64,000 nucleotides of DNA from Alphaproteobacteria bacterium (GTDB lineage Bacteria > Pseudomonadota > Alphaproteobacteria > Micropepsales > Micropepsaceae). Location of the stretch: assembly GCA_028865545.1 (NCBI GenBank), contig JAGWJY010000002.1:88514-152513 (forward strand), given 5' to 3'. The notes under the pieces were generated by a model. It made no database searches and was not told the origin of the DNA. It was given only the letters and a program-made list of their open reading frames with translations. Below, piece after piece: positions 46,329-55,150 of the stretch. A program made the translations under genes and the position numbers. The number at the start of each line of letters is the position of its first letter. Position 1 is the stretch's first letter.

Positions 46329-47423
46329 TTATTGCTTCGCCACGGCAAAGAGTGGCGTCATGCTGACGACGCCCTTTTTGATATCCGCGGCGTGGCCCAC
46401 AAAACGGTGAATTCCAAGTCCAGCCTCGATCGTGCGCAAAAGCGAGTAGTGGTTATAAGGTGTGGCATCGATCAAATGGCGTGGTCCGTGATTGGTTGCA
46501 ACGATCGTCGCCACCCAACCGCCACCCGGACTACCCGGCTCGTGCGCTCCCGAGCCACAGCACCCCGTCGCGCGGATGTCCGGCCGGTCGTCGTCGCTCT
46601 CGTCGAAGGTAATGACGATAGCCGCGTTTCCTGCCTCAAGCCACGCGGCGGAATGCATGATCTTGTCGACGATCTGCTTGATTGCCTGATCTCCGCTCGT
46701 GATCAAACCGTCGGTATCGGAGCAATCGGACGGCGCGTCATGGCCGTAGACCCCGTGCATGTCGTTGCAGAGATTGGGAACAATGTACGCAAAATGCGGC
46801 AACGTTCCCCCAGCGATATCGCGATACAGGGCGTCAAAGCCGACGATCTTCTGGGCGCGGCGAGGATCGTCCTGCACGCTTTTGAAGTTCATGAAGCCGT
46901 TGTGCTTGACCGCATACAGAGGATAAGCGACGCCGTTCACCGGCTGCTTCGGTGTGGGCCAGATATAAGCCGGCGATCCGGGCTGCGGCAGACTCTCGAA
47001 ATATCCTTTCCAGCTAATGCCGAGACCATCGAGTTGCTGGGCCAAGTTCGGCGCATCTATCGTGTGATCGACATAGGTCGGATAGCCGGATTGGCCGCAG
47101 CCCGGTGCTCTCATGCCCGGTTTGCAGTAATAGGCATCGTCGTCGGCAATCCCAAACGTATCGCCACCGACAAGCGCGATATAATTCGGCTCGCTCGGAT
47201 GGCTGACGGCGTAATACCGGGTAGCCAGGCCATATTCCTTAGCCAAGCTGTTGATTTCGGGGGCAGCCTTGTTGCCGATGATCGCGTCGGCCGACTTGTT
47301 TTCGTCGATGATGACGAAGATGTGGTCGTAACGCGGCATCGCCGGCCGCGCTTGCGCTCCGGCGACCGTGGCCAAGATCGCACACAGCAGAACACCGTAT
47401 TTGGCAGACCCAAACATGCCCAT
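46329..47423 (-). CDS. Exported phosphoesterase family protein (PF04185 type)
   Basis: A 364-residue protein with a signal peptide (YGVLLCAILATVAGAQA). The metal-binding core of the phosphoesterase/acid phosphatase family is visible: YDHIFVIIDENKSADAII near the start, HPSEPNYIALVGGDTFG, PNLCNDMHG, and IVITFDESDDD near residue 270, followed by the late His-containing NHYSLLRTIEAGLG. Such enzymes hydrolyse phosphomonoesters or phospholipids in the periplasm. GGGAG precedes the start at 47423. Its stop directly abuts the stop of the convergent DUF4038 gene with no bases between and no terminator. Confidence 0.82.
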   Translation of the reverse strand: MGMFGSAKYGVLLCAILATVAGAQARPAMPRYDHIFVIIDENKSADAIIGNKAAPEINSLAKEYGLATRYYAVSHPSEPNYIALVGGDTFGIADDDAYYCKPGMRAPGCGQSGYPTYVDHTIDAPNLAQQLDGLGISWKGYFESLPQPGSPAYIWPTPKQPVNGVAYPLYAVKHNGFMNFKSVQDDPRRAQKIVGFDALYRDIAGGTLPHFAYIVPNLCNDMHGVYGHDAPSDCSDTDGLITSGDQAIKQIVDKIMHSAAWLEAGNAAIVITFDESDDDRPDIRATGCCGSGAHEPGSPGGGWVATIVATNHGPRHLIDATPYNHYSLLRTIEAGLGIHRFVGHAADIKKGVVSMTPLFAVAKQ

Positions 47424-47713
47424 TTCTTCTCCCTTATCGCGCATGGCGCGAGACTTGCCGGTCAGTGCCGGACAACTGAATTTCCAAAAGGTAAGTCACT
47501 GATTCTGCAGGTTTCACAATGGCTTTGTTTGATTCGAGGCGTCCCCGGCTGCCGACAAGAAGCGGGCGGAGCCGTGGCCGCACCGTGCACGGATGAAGCG
47601 CGATTGCAGATTTCTCGCGCCTCTCGTTTTTTTTGCACGTGACAATAATGTGAGCAAACCCAACCGTCCATCTTAACCATCAACTGCCAGGCACCGGCTG
47701 AATTCCGGCGATC

Positions 47714-49597
47714 ATGTCGATTTGGCGTAGTAAATCGCGCCGCCAAATGTTAATAGTTAACAAAGTATTGACGTGGGTTTTGTGCACCGAGTTGGGGGGT
47801 GGTGTGGCGGGTACCAGTCATGGCGCACCGTTGCCGTTCGTCGGTAAACGCCGCGCCGGCGTAGCCAAACGGTTTGGCATAATAAGATCGACGCTTATCG
47901 TCGGCATATTGTCGTGTGGTTTTCTCGCGACTCTTCCTCTCACCACGCAGGCGTTCGCCGATTACGCCGACGGATTAGAAGCTAAGCAGAGCCAGACGCT
48001 GGAGGACGCCGTCGAGATCTGGCGTCGGGCGGCTTGGCAGCAGGACGATTTCTTTTCGCAGATCAAGCTCGGCGACATCTACGCGAAAGATCCGAGTTTC
48101 AGGGACCCCATCGAGGCCTATGTCTGGTATTACCTGGCGCTGAGGCCGGGCCATAACTATCCCGTCAACAGCGATCGGGCTGGTACGACCCTCTACAATA
48201 TCAGAGCGCAGGCGCTCACCGACATACGGCGGACATTCGCGTCGCTTACGCTCGATCAGCGGCAGGAAGCAAACGCACGTATCATCTATATCCTGTCCAG
48301 CCGCGGCGCCGAAGGCTTCATCACGCTGGGCATGCTGCATCAGCAGAACCATTATTATTACCCACCACCCTGCAACACAGTAGACTGTAATACGCCGTCG
48401 CCGATGGTCTACCGGTACGACCCCCAGGACAAATGGTACGTCGTCAGGCTGTGGCGGCGCATCAGCCACTGGCTGTTCGGCACGCCGTACTTGCCGCACA
48501 AATACTGGCAGCCCAAAGATTTGTATCCGTCGGATTCGTCCGGCCAATCGTCGGCGGTCGACACATCGTCCAGTTACAGTGGCGGATCGACTTCCTTCGG
48601 CACGCCACCGAGAGTGAGCATCGACAACAACTCCAGCTCGCAATCCGTTTCCATGGCTCCGTCGGACAACGGCGTCGGTAGCTATGGCGGAGCGAGTGGC
48701 GATCAGAACGGCAGTCAAAACAGTTCCTATTCCGGCGGCAGCGGCTATGGCGGTAGCAGTTACAGCAGCGGCAGTTATGGAAACTACAGCGGCTCCGGAA
48801 GCTGGTATTCCGGCGGATATTCCGACACTGATCCTCCCTCGGTGATCACGACCAGCGACAGCGAAGCGCTGATGTATTTCGACATTGCCGCCGACCTCGG
48901 CCATCCGCTGGCTAAAGATTATGCCAGCTCGCAGATCGATTACATGTCGCAATACGGCGACGTTTCGAGCATCATTGCGATGGCGGCCGCGCGCGCCCGC
49001 AATTGGGAACCACCCTTCGAATTCTATCCCGGCACGACCGCCGGCGGCGTACCGCATAGTGATCAGAGCGAGCCCAATTTCGCCGAGCGCGTCGCTCTTG
49101 CCCGTGTTCATGAGATACCTTTCTACGCGATCCAGGACGCCCTGACCTTCCGCGGATTGCTGCGCAGGTCGCGTGGCCCGGCGCCGCCCTTCGCCGTCGC
49201 GCAGGCGATCAGGAAATTTCAAAGTGCGCTCAACTTCGAGCCGACAGGCTTCCTTGCACCGCGGGAAGCAGTGCGTCTGATCCAGATGGCGGCTGTCGAC
49301 GGCGATGCGGAGTCGCAGAACCGCCTGGGCATCATGTACGCCAAGGGTGTTGGCGTGGCGCGGAACTTCGTGCGCGCCCGCGATTGGTTCGACAAGGCAG
49401 CGAAGCAGAATTATGGCGAGGCCCTCTACAATCTCGGTGTGCTCTACAAGGTAGGCCCCGACGGCGTTTCCCAGGACAAGGACAAGGCGGCACGGCTGTT
49501 CGTCGATTCGGCGCTGGCCGGCTTCAATCCCACGCGGAGCGAATTGAAGGACCTGCTGGCGCAGGCCGATGGCCCCGACCACGCGGCAAGGAGATAA
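47714..49597 (+). CDS. Sel1-repeat protein with Ser/Gly/Tyr-rich insert
   Basis: Up to 627 residues; the true start may be later, since the hydrophobic export signal (FGIIRSTLIVGILSCGFLATLPLTTQAFA) begins only near residue 54. After it come Sel1/TPR-like helices (about 85-210), a low-complexity stretch at 273-372 built of Ser, Gly and Tyr, and a second helical part. LLRRSRGPAPPFAVAQAIRKFQSALNFEPTGFLAPREAVRLIQMAA resembles peptidoglycan-binding-like folds, and it ends in Sel1 repeats (DAESQNRLGIMYAKGVGVARNFVRARDWFDKAAKQNYGEALYNLGVLY). Probably an envelope scaffold. The next gene starts 2 bases after the stop. Confidence 0.75.
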   Translation: MSIWRSKSRRQMLIVNKVLTWVLCTELGGGVAGTSHGAPLPFVGKRRAGVAKRFGIIRSTLIVGILSCGFLATLPLTTQAFADYADGLEAKQSQTLEDAVEIWRRAAWQQDDFFSQIKLGDIYAKDPSFRDPIEAYVWYYLALRPGHNYPVNSDRAGTTLYNIRAQALTDIRRTFASLTLDQRQEANARIIYILSSRGAEGFITLGMLHQQNHYYYPPPCNTVDCNTPSPMVYRYDPQDKWYVVRLWRRISHWLFGTPYLPHKYWQPKDLYPSDSSGQSSAVDTSSSYSGGSTSFGTPPRVSIDNNSSSQSVSMAPSDNGVGSYGGASGDQNGSQNSSYSGGSGYGGSSYSSGSYGNYSGSGSWYSGGYSDTDPPSVITTSDSEALMYFDIAADLGHPLAKDYASSQIDYMSQYGDVSSIIAMAAARARNWEPPFEFYPGTTAGGVPHSDQSEPNFAERVALARVHEIPFYAIQDALTFRGLLRRSRGPAPPFAVAQAIRKFQSALNFEPTGFLAPREAVRLIQMAAVDGDAESQNRLGIMYAKGVGVARNFVRARDWFDKAAKQNYGEALYNLGVLYKVGPDGVSQDKDKAARLFVDSALAGFNPTRSELKDLLAQADGPDHAARR

Positions 49598-49599
49598 TC

Positions 49600-51033
49600 A
49601 TGAGCGCGACCTCATACTTGCGCCGCGTACCCGCCGTTTGCTGCAGCATAATTCTCTTCGCGGCTATGCTTTGGCTGGCCGCCGCACCGGCTCAGGCAGA
49701 TTGGTATGGCGAACGCCCGGCCGGCGCGCGCGCCAGCGAAACGGCGGCACTGCTGGACCCCTACGACCCGGTGCCGGAGATCGGTTGCCGCGATTCCCGG
49801 GACGGCTGCCGCGGCGACTATGACGGCCACCGCGACGGCGGCGGCGGGCACGCCATCGGTCATGGCGGCAGACCCGGCGGCCGGCCGTTGGAGTATGCGG
49901 AACGCAACGCGCTTCTGGTCGATTGCAGCCGGCAGCATCGCGACATGTTTCCGTCGATAGAAGCAGCGGTTCGGCACGCCCCGCCCAACGCGACCATACT
50001 CATCCTCGCTCCCGGTGACGGCGCCACGTGTGTCGAGAGCGTCCACATTCCCGGCGCGATGACGATCGCCACCTTCGGCGGCAGCAAGCAGGCGGTGATA
50101 CAGGCGCCGCCCGGACAGCCATGCCTGCTGGCGGACATTCCGCTCGGCGATACGCTGACGATCGACGGCATCCGCTTCATCGCACGCGGCCGCGATGCAC
50201 CCTGCGTTGCCGTCCAGGCAGGACATGTCGTCGTGCGCAACAGCCTGATCGATTCGCGCACGCGCGACTGGGCCATCGATGTGCACGAGTCCGGCGAACT
50301 GACCGTCGAAGCGACGCATATCGAGACCGATGGATCAGGCGTGCATGCCGAGCGCGCGCAGGTCGAGCTTCACAATCTGAACATCGACATCGACTCCGGC
50401 CATGACGGCGTCGGCTTGTCGCTCGTCCGCACGGACGGCAGCGTCGATGGCGGCAGCCTGATCGGGGGGAAAGTCGGCATTGCGGCCTCCGCCGGAACAC
50501 ACGGACTCGACATCAGCGACACGAAGGTCAGCGAGGCAGGCACCGGCGTCGTGCTGATGCCGGGCGGGCTTGGAAGCGTCACGCTCCGGCGCCTGACACT
50601 CTCGAAGAACCAAGACGGAATCGTCATCGCCCCGGGCGCGCAATCGCAGGTCACCGACACCGTCGTTACCGACAGCCGTGAAAACGGCATCTCGGTCTAC
50701 GGCGCGGACGCGTTGATCAACGGCAACAAGGTCGTGGGCGCCAAGGTCGGCATCAGGCTTTCTCCCGCCGCCGCCTTTCCGCCGCACACGCTCGCCGATT
50801 TTGCCGTCGACCCTCTGGCCGGCGATCATGACGGCGGGCGGACGCTGGTCGAAAACAACATGGTCGCCAATGTCCGCCGCGCGGCGGTGGCGATCGACGG
50901 TCATGTGCACGGCCGCGTGCTGGGCAACGTGCTGTACGCGCCGGGTGACGCGACCTGCATCGCCCATTGGGGCGGCGACGTCGACGAGCACGCCAACACC
51001 TGTCACGATTCCTGGCTGTCCTGGCCGTTCTGA
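49600..51033 (+). CDS. Exported right-handed beta-helix repeat protein
   Basis: A 477-residue protein with a signal peptide ending at PAQA. A Gly/His/Arg-rich linker (about 55-95, CRGDYDGHRDGGGGHAIGHGGRPGG) precedes a long series of short beta-strand turns (about 105-450; VVVRNSLIDSRTRDWAIDVHESGELTVEATHIETDGSG and so on) typical of parallel beta-helix proteins of the pectate-lyase-like fold. I see no clear catalytic set, so substrate binding or a structural role is as likely as polysaccharide cleavage. AAGGAG lies ahead of the ATG, overlapping the end of the Sel1 gene, so the two are coupled. Confidence 0.8.
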   Translation: MSATSYLRRVPAVCCSIILFAAMLWLAAAPAQADWYGERPAGARASETAALLDPYDPVPEIGCRDSRDGCRGDYDGHRDGGGGHAIGHGGRPGGRPLEYAERNALLVDCSRQHRDMFPSIEAAVRHAPPNATILILAPGDGATCVESVHIPGAMTIATFGGSKQAVIQAPPGQPCLLADIPLGDTLTIDGIRFIARGRDAPCVAVQAGHVVVRNSLIDSRTRDWAIDVHESGELTVEATHIETDGSGVHAERAQVELHNLNIDIDSGHDGVGLSLVRTDGSVDGGSLIGGKVGIAASAGTHGLDISDTKVSEAGTGVVLMPGGLGSVTLRRLTLSKNQDGIVIAPGAQSQVTDTVVTDSRENGISVYGADALINGNKVVGAKVGIRLSPAAAFPPHTLADFAVDPLAGDHDGGRTLVENNMVANVRRAAVAIDGHVHGRVLGNVLYAPGDATCIAHWGGDVDEHANTCHDSWLSWPF

Positions 51034-51143
51034 CGACAAATTTCGACACTCTTCTCGCGCGCAAGTGAACGCGGCGTGCTGACGTTCGCACCCTCGACAG
51101 CTATTCTGCGGGCGAGTTCGCCGACAGCCGCGAGTAAAGGCAT

Positions 51144-51911
51144 ATGCGTAAAAACGCGACATGGTCTCCATGCTCCTTCCGCCTGATTGCAACGATTGCG
51201 GCCTTCACGGCCATGAGCGCCCTGCCCGCCCTTGCCGGCCCGCCCTTCATCACCGACGACCCGGAACCGGTCGATCTTCACCATTGGGAGGTCTACGCTT
51301 TCTCGGCGGCCACCCAGGTCAAAGGCGATTTCGGCGGCACGCTAGCGGGCACTGAGGTCAATTACGGCGCGGCGCCAAACCTCCAACTGCATGTCATCGT
51401 GCCGCTGGCGTTCGACGCCCCCAGCGGCGGGCCGACACAGACCGGCGTCGGCGATATCGAACTCGGCGCGAAATACCGGTTCATCGATAAAGATGGACTG
51501 CAGATCGGCATGTTCCCGTTGCTGGAAGTGCCGACCGGCGATCCGAAACTCGCTTTGGGCAGCGGCTACGCGCGCGAATACATCCCAATCTGGGTGCAAG
51601 AAGATTTTGGCCGCTGGACCACTTATGGCGGTGGCGGCTACTGGATCAATCCGGGCCCCGGCAATCAGAACTATTGGTTCGCTGGCTGGCTGCTCCAGCG
51701 GCAGGTCACCGACAATCTCGCGCTCGGCGCCGAGATCTTCCATCAGACCGCAGATACGATCGGCGGACGCGACACCACCGGATTTAACGCCGGCGGTATT
51801 TTCGATTTCACCGACCACTACCACCTGCTGTTTTCTGCCGGCCGAGGATTGCAGCACGCGCAGGATGCGAACGAGTTTTCTTATTATCTGGCGATCCAAT
51901 GGACGAGTTGA
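51144..51911 (+). CDS. Outer-membrane beta-barrel protein, MetA/phenol-degradation family type
   Basis: A 255-residue protein with signal peptide (RLIATIAAFTAMSALPALA) followed by GPPFITDDPEPVDLHHWEVYAFS, the start typical of PF13557-like barrel proteins. Alternating strands end in SYYLAIQWTS. The family is often annotated as phenol-pathway MetA or a transporter, but members occur in many contexts and the function is unproven. AAAGGC precedes the start. It follows the beta-helix gene by 110 bases on the same strand. Confidence 0.7.
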   Translation: MRKNATWSPCSFRLIATIAAFTAMSALPALAGPPFITDDPEPVDLHHWEVYAFSAATQVKGDFGGTLAGTEVNYGAAPNLQLHVIVPLAFDAPSGGPTQTGVGDIELGAKYRFIDKDGLQIGMFPLLEVPTGDPKLALGSGYAREYIPIWVQEDFGRWTTYGGGGYWINPGPGNQNYWFAGWLLQRQVTDNLALGAEIFHQTADTIGGRDTTGFNAGGIFDFTDHYHLLFSAGRGLQHAQDANEFSYYLAIQWTS

Positions 51912-52024
51912 TGAGTAAACGGTCTTTTTGACTTCACCTTGGATAGACTCCTCGCCGGAAAGCTGAACTCCTTAAAAAAAAATGCATGCGAACACCGACC
52001 GCGTCGCGGCGGCTTCTGTTCGTA

Positions 52025-52075
52025 TACAAATGTGGTGATATAGAATATGTGGTAAATCGAGCGTGCCGCTTCAAG
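52025..52075 (+). repeat. Copy B of a 51-base dispersed element
   Basis: This stretch matches the minus strand of 22845-22895 at 42 of 51 positions. Differences fall on all three codon positions, so conservation as a protein is not obvious. It is oriented toward the cold-shock gene. Confidence 0.55.
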
Positions 52076-52326
52076 AGGGCGACGAAAATATTTTTTCGAA
52101 AATTTTCCCTGGGCTTAATCGCGAACTTGCGAGCGCGTCGCTTTTTCGTGTCAAAAAATTTTGCGCGCGAGCCGCAGAACGGCATGCCATTCGCGTCCAG
52201 TCCGCGAAATCGCTTTTGGAGGCGATCCCGTGAAACCGTCGCGTAAAGCGGCGTGGTGTTCTCAATTGTGGTCGCGCCGCTTGACGGGCCGCCATGATCC
52301 ACAGGCCACACTTCGCGCGACATGAA

Positions 52327-52434
52327 GTGCGCACCCCTCGCATATCTGCCGCCGCCCGCACGTATACGGCGGGAAAATTATGATGCAACTGCGAAGAAGG
52401 TGCGCACCTCCCCCTGCGCCGTGCGAATCTTCGC
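52327..52434 (+). ncRNA. Candidate structured RNA leader with alternative stems
   Basis: Three segments can pair in two exclusive ways. Segment 52327-52341 is complementary to 52391-52407 with a small bulge (shared core GTGCGCAC). Segment 52391-52407 is also complementary to 52421-52434 (GCGAAGA with TCTTCGC, plus an inner five-base stem). Between the first two lies a hairpin CCGCCG/CGGCGG at 52349-52372. The region is 219 bases before the cold-shock start on the same strand. The GTGCGCAC cores are themselves palindromes, so protein binding is an alternative. Confidence 0.4.
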
Positions 52435-52652
52435 TTATGCTTGCAAAAGAATGACACCGAAGGACTTTAAATTTGTCAGTAATTACACGAGCCTGAGGTC
52501 TTACCGCCGCATGCCGCACGCGAAGACTGCTCTAGACTGGCTTGCAGATCAGCCTTTCCTTTAGGCATGATGCCAAGTGACGCACCGGGCCGCCGCCGGA
52601 TGAGCCGGAGCGCTCGTGGGATCATGTCCGGCAGGTGCACATCGGCATACTC

Positions 52653-53279
52653 ATGGCAAACTTTGATAATGGTGACTCGCATTCCCTTGCGCAGGCTTCC
52701 GTGAAGGGCACAGTCAAATGGTTCAACGCTACCAAAGGCTACGGTTTCATCACGCTTGAAAATGGCGGCGACGCATTCTGTCACGCCTCGGCGCTGGCAG
52801 CGCTCGGCACTCCCAATCTTCCTCAAGGAGCGACAATCGTTTGCGACCTGCAGGAATCTCCGCGCGGGCTTCAGGTCGTAACCGTTCATACCGTGGATAC
52901 CAGCACGGCGGATCCGAACCCGCCGCGGCGCCCGCGTCGCGATTTCGGCGATGGAGGTGGAAAAGGCGGCTTCGGCGGCGGCGATCGTTTTGGCGGTGGC
53001 GACCGCTTCGGCGGTGGCGGAGACCGCTTCAACAGCGGTGGCGGCGGCTACCGCGATGCAGGGCCAAGTGGTCCGATGGTCGAAGGCACGGTCAAATTCT
53101 TCAACGACCAAAAAGGCTTCGGCTTCGTTATGCCCGACAGCGGCAGCGGCGACGTTTACATTCATGCCAGTGCGTTGCGTCGGTCGGGGCTCGCGGCCCT
53201 GGTACCGGAACAGCGCATCCGCTTTTCCACGCGCCAAGGCATGAAGGGCGTCGAAGTCGACCGCGTCGAAGTGGTCTGA
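52653..53279 (+). CDS. Double cold-shock-domain protein
   Basis: A 208-residue nucleic-acid-binding protein with two cold-shock domains. Domain 1 (about 16-85) has GTVKWFNATKGYGFI and DAFCHASAL, an altered second RNP motif (the family usually has DVFVHxS). Domain 2 (about 142-208) has GTVKFFNDQKGFGFVMPDSGSGDVYIHASAL, closer to standard. They are joined by a Gly/Asp/Arg/Phe-rich linker with repeated GGGDRF units. I chose ATG 52653; GTG 52635 is possible. No strong ribosome-binding site is visible for either, which fits control by a folded leader. It likely acts as an RNA chaperone. Confidence 0.88.
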   Translation: MANFDNGDSHSLAQASVKGTVKWFNATKGYGFITLENGGDAFCHASALAALGTPNLPQGATIVCDLQESPRGLQVVTVHTVDTSTADPNPPRRPRRDFGDGGGKGGFGGGDRFGGGDRFGGGGDRFNSGGGGYRDAGPSGPMVEGTVKFFNDQKGFGFVMPDSGSGDVYIHASALRRSGLAALVPEQRIRFSTRQGMKGVEVDRVEVV

Positions 53280-53411
53280 CACGAAACGAAACAGACTTGC
53301 GCGGGACGGCGGAAATCCATGATTTCCCGCTAGTTGAAGCGTCTTCGTTCCGCGCAAGCCTGCCCTGTTTTGGCGGCAGTCCGGCCAGCCATTGAATCCC
53401 CACAATTCATA

Positions 53412-53446
53412 CCGATATAGGGTTGATCTATATCGGGCCAATATAG
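53412..53446. promoter_or_regulatory. Inverted repeat operator before the PadR gene
   Basis: CCGATATAG (53412-53420) and CTATATCGG (53428-53436) form a perfect 9-base inverted repeat with a 7-base spacer. A third partial copy, CCAATATAG, follows at 53438-53446. It ends 15-25 bases before the PadR start, a usual place for autorepression. Confidence 0.7.
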
Positions 53447-53461
53447 ACTGCGGCTGGGGCC

Positions 53462-53992
53462 ATGGACGTCCGAACGATCTGCTTGGGGATTTTGACTCGT
53501 GCCGACGCTACCGGTTACGAGATCAAAAAACGCGTCGAAGAAGGCGGTTATCGTCATTTCGTCGAAGCGAGTTTCGGCTCGATCTATCCTGCGCTGGATA
53601 AGTTGACCAAGGACGGGCTGGTTTCGGTCCGCGCCGAAGTTCAGGAGAAAAAGCCGAACCGCAAGGTTTATTCGATCACCAAAGCGGGCCGCAGCGCTTT
53701 CATCGCCGCCCTTATGGGGCCGCTGCCGCAAGACTGCCATCGCTGGCCATTCGCATTCGCAATGAAGTTTGCAGACCTTCTGCCCGAACAGCGGATCGCG
53801 CAGATGCTCGACGCTTATACGGCGCAGACTGAAAACACGCTCACGCAGCTACAGCAGGCGGGCGCCAAGCCGCAAAGCCGGGGTGAGCATTTCGCAACTG
53901 GCCTGGGCCGTGCGGCCTATGGCGCCATTCTGGATTATCTGCGCGAGCACCGCGTGGAACTCGAGGTACAGACGGCCGAAGCGGCCGAGTAG
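53462..53992 (+). CDS. PadR-family transcriptional regulator
   Basis: A 176-residue regulator. The winged helix (about 1-85) has LGILTRADATGYEIKKRVEEGGYRHFVEASFGSIYPALDKLTKDGLVSVRAEVQEKKPNRKVYSITKAGR, a clear PadR signature. The C-terminal helices (about 95-170) form the dimerisation arm. It is the first gene of an operon with the RND pump, so it probably represses the pump until a toxic compound binds. The palindrome directly upstream is its likely site. Confidence 0.93.
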   Translation: MDVRTICLGILTRADATGYEIKKRVEEGGYRHFVEASFGSIYPALDKLTKDGLVSVRAEVQEKKPNRKVYSITKAGRSAFIAALMGPLPQDCHRWPFAFAMKFADLLPEQRIAQMLDAYTAQTENTLTQLQQAGAKPQSRGEHFATGLGRAAYGAILDYLREHRVELEVQTAEAAE

Positions 53993-54004
53993 GTGGAGAA
54001 ACCC

Positions 54005-55150
54005 GTGTTCGCAAGGTTGAAGTCGCTGATCGAGGGAGCCTATGCGCGCGTCATGCCGCGCTTCTGGCTGGCCATGAAGCCGCAATATCAGTGGGCCTTC
54101 GGCATCGCCATTGTCGTGACGTTGTGGCTGGCGACCGGGATATTCCGGGCCGGGGGAGCGGCGCCCGACGGTGCCGCGGCGCAGGCCAAGACGGCTGCCC
54201 AGATCCCAAGCGTCCGCGTGGCGGCACTCAACGCCGTACTGCGCGATGCGACGATTACCGTGAAAGGCCGCACACAGGCCCTGCACGAAGTCGATGTGCG
54301 CGCCGAAGTCGAAGGTGTGGTGAAAGCCCTGCACTTCGAAAAGGGCGACCATGTCAAGCGGGGCCAGGTGCTCTGCGAGATCAAGCTCAACGACCGGGGC
54401 GCAAGAGCGGACCAAGCGCGGGCGCAGGTCGCGCAAGCCGGCAAGGAATTGCAGGTCGCCGAAGATCTCTACAAGGACGGCTTCCGTTCCAAGACGCAGC
54501 TGGCGCAGGCGCAGGCGACGTATGAGGCCGCGAAGGCCGGCGCCGCAACCATGGACATCCAGCTCGCCAATACCAATATCCGCGCGCCGTTCGACGGCGT
54601 GGTCGACGATCGCTATGTCGATGTCGGCGATTACATGAAAGTCGGCGACAAGTGCGCCATGGTGATCGCGCCAGAACCGTTCCTGGCCGTCGCCACGCTC
54701 AGCGAACAGGAAGTCGGCGAGGTGGCGGTCGGTAACGAGGCGAGCGCCACGCTGGTGACGGGCGAGACGGTGCAAGGCCGGGTGCGCTTTGTAGCCGACC
54801 GCGCCGATCAGACGACGCGCACCTTCCGCGTCGAAGTCGAACTGCCGAACCCCGACGGCAAACTGCGCGACGGCGTCAGCGCCGACATCCACATCCCCGT
54901 CAAAAGGCTCTACGCGCAGAAAATCTCGCCCGGCGTCTTGGTCCTCGACGATTCCGGCGTGGTCGGCGTGCGCACCGTGAAGAACGGCATCGTGCGGTTT
55001 CTGCCGGTGCGTATCATTTCCGACGGACCGACCGGCATGTGGGTGGCGGGCCTGCCGAATAAAGTCGACGTCATCACTGTCGGCCAGGAATTCGTCACAG
55101 ACGGCGAGCACGTGAAGTCGGTCATGGAAAAGGCCGAGGCGGCGCTATGA
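54005..55150 (+). CDS. RND efflux periplasmic adaptor (membrane fusion protein)
   Basis: About 381 residues. GTG 54005 is chosen because GGAG lies six bases upstream; GTG 53993, directly after the PadR stop, is an alternative. An N-terminal membrane anchor (QWAFGIAIVVTLWLATGIF) is followed by a split lipoyl domain (VDVRAEVEGVVKALHFEKGDHVKRGQVLCEI and NTNIRAPFDGVVDDRYVDVGDYM) around a short helical hairpin, then beta-barrel and membrane-proximal domains. It links the pump to an outer-membrane channel, which is not encoded here. Its stop overlaps the pump start by four bases. Confidence 0.92.
   Translation: MFARLKSLIEGAYARVMPRFWLAMKPQYQWAFGIAIVVTLWLATGIFRAGGAAPDGAAAQAKTAAQIPSVRVAALNAVLRDATITVKGRTQALHEVDVRAEVEGVVKALHFEKGDHVKRGQVLCEIKLNDRGARADQARAQVAQAGKELQVAEDLYKDGFRSKTQLAQAQATYEAAKAGAATMDIQLANTNIRAPFDGVVDDRYVDVGDYMKVGDKCAMVIAPEPFLAVATLSEQEVGEVAVGNEASATLVTGETVQGRVRFVADRADQTTRTFRVEVELPNPDGKLRDGVSADIHIPVKRLYAQKISPGVLVLDDSGVVGVRTVKNGIVRFLPVRIISDGPTGMWVAGLPNKVDVITVGQEFVTDGEHVKSVMEKAEAAL

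Larger units (their letters stand above)
51912..52652. other. Long intergenic region before the cold-shock gene
   Basis: About 740 bases without a convincing gene. It contains copy B of the dispersed 51-base element (52025-52075), an AT-rich stretch to about 52165, and a strongly structured part at 52327-52434. The open frames across it look like chance. Confidence 0.6.

Noticed and set aside
47975..49582. A 535-codon open frame on the minus strand
   Set aside because: Antisense to the Sel1-repeat gene; no family features.
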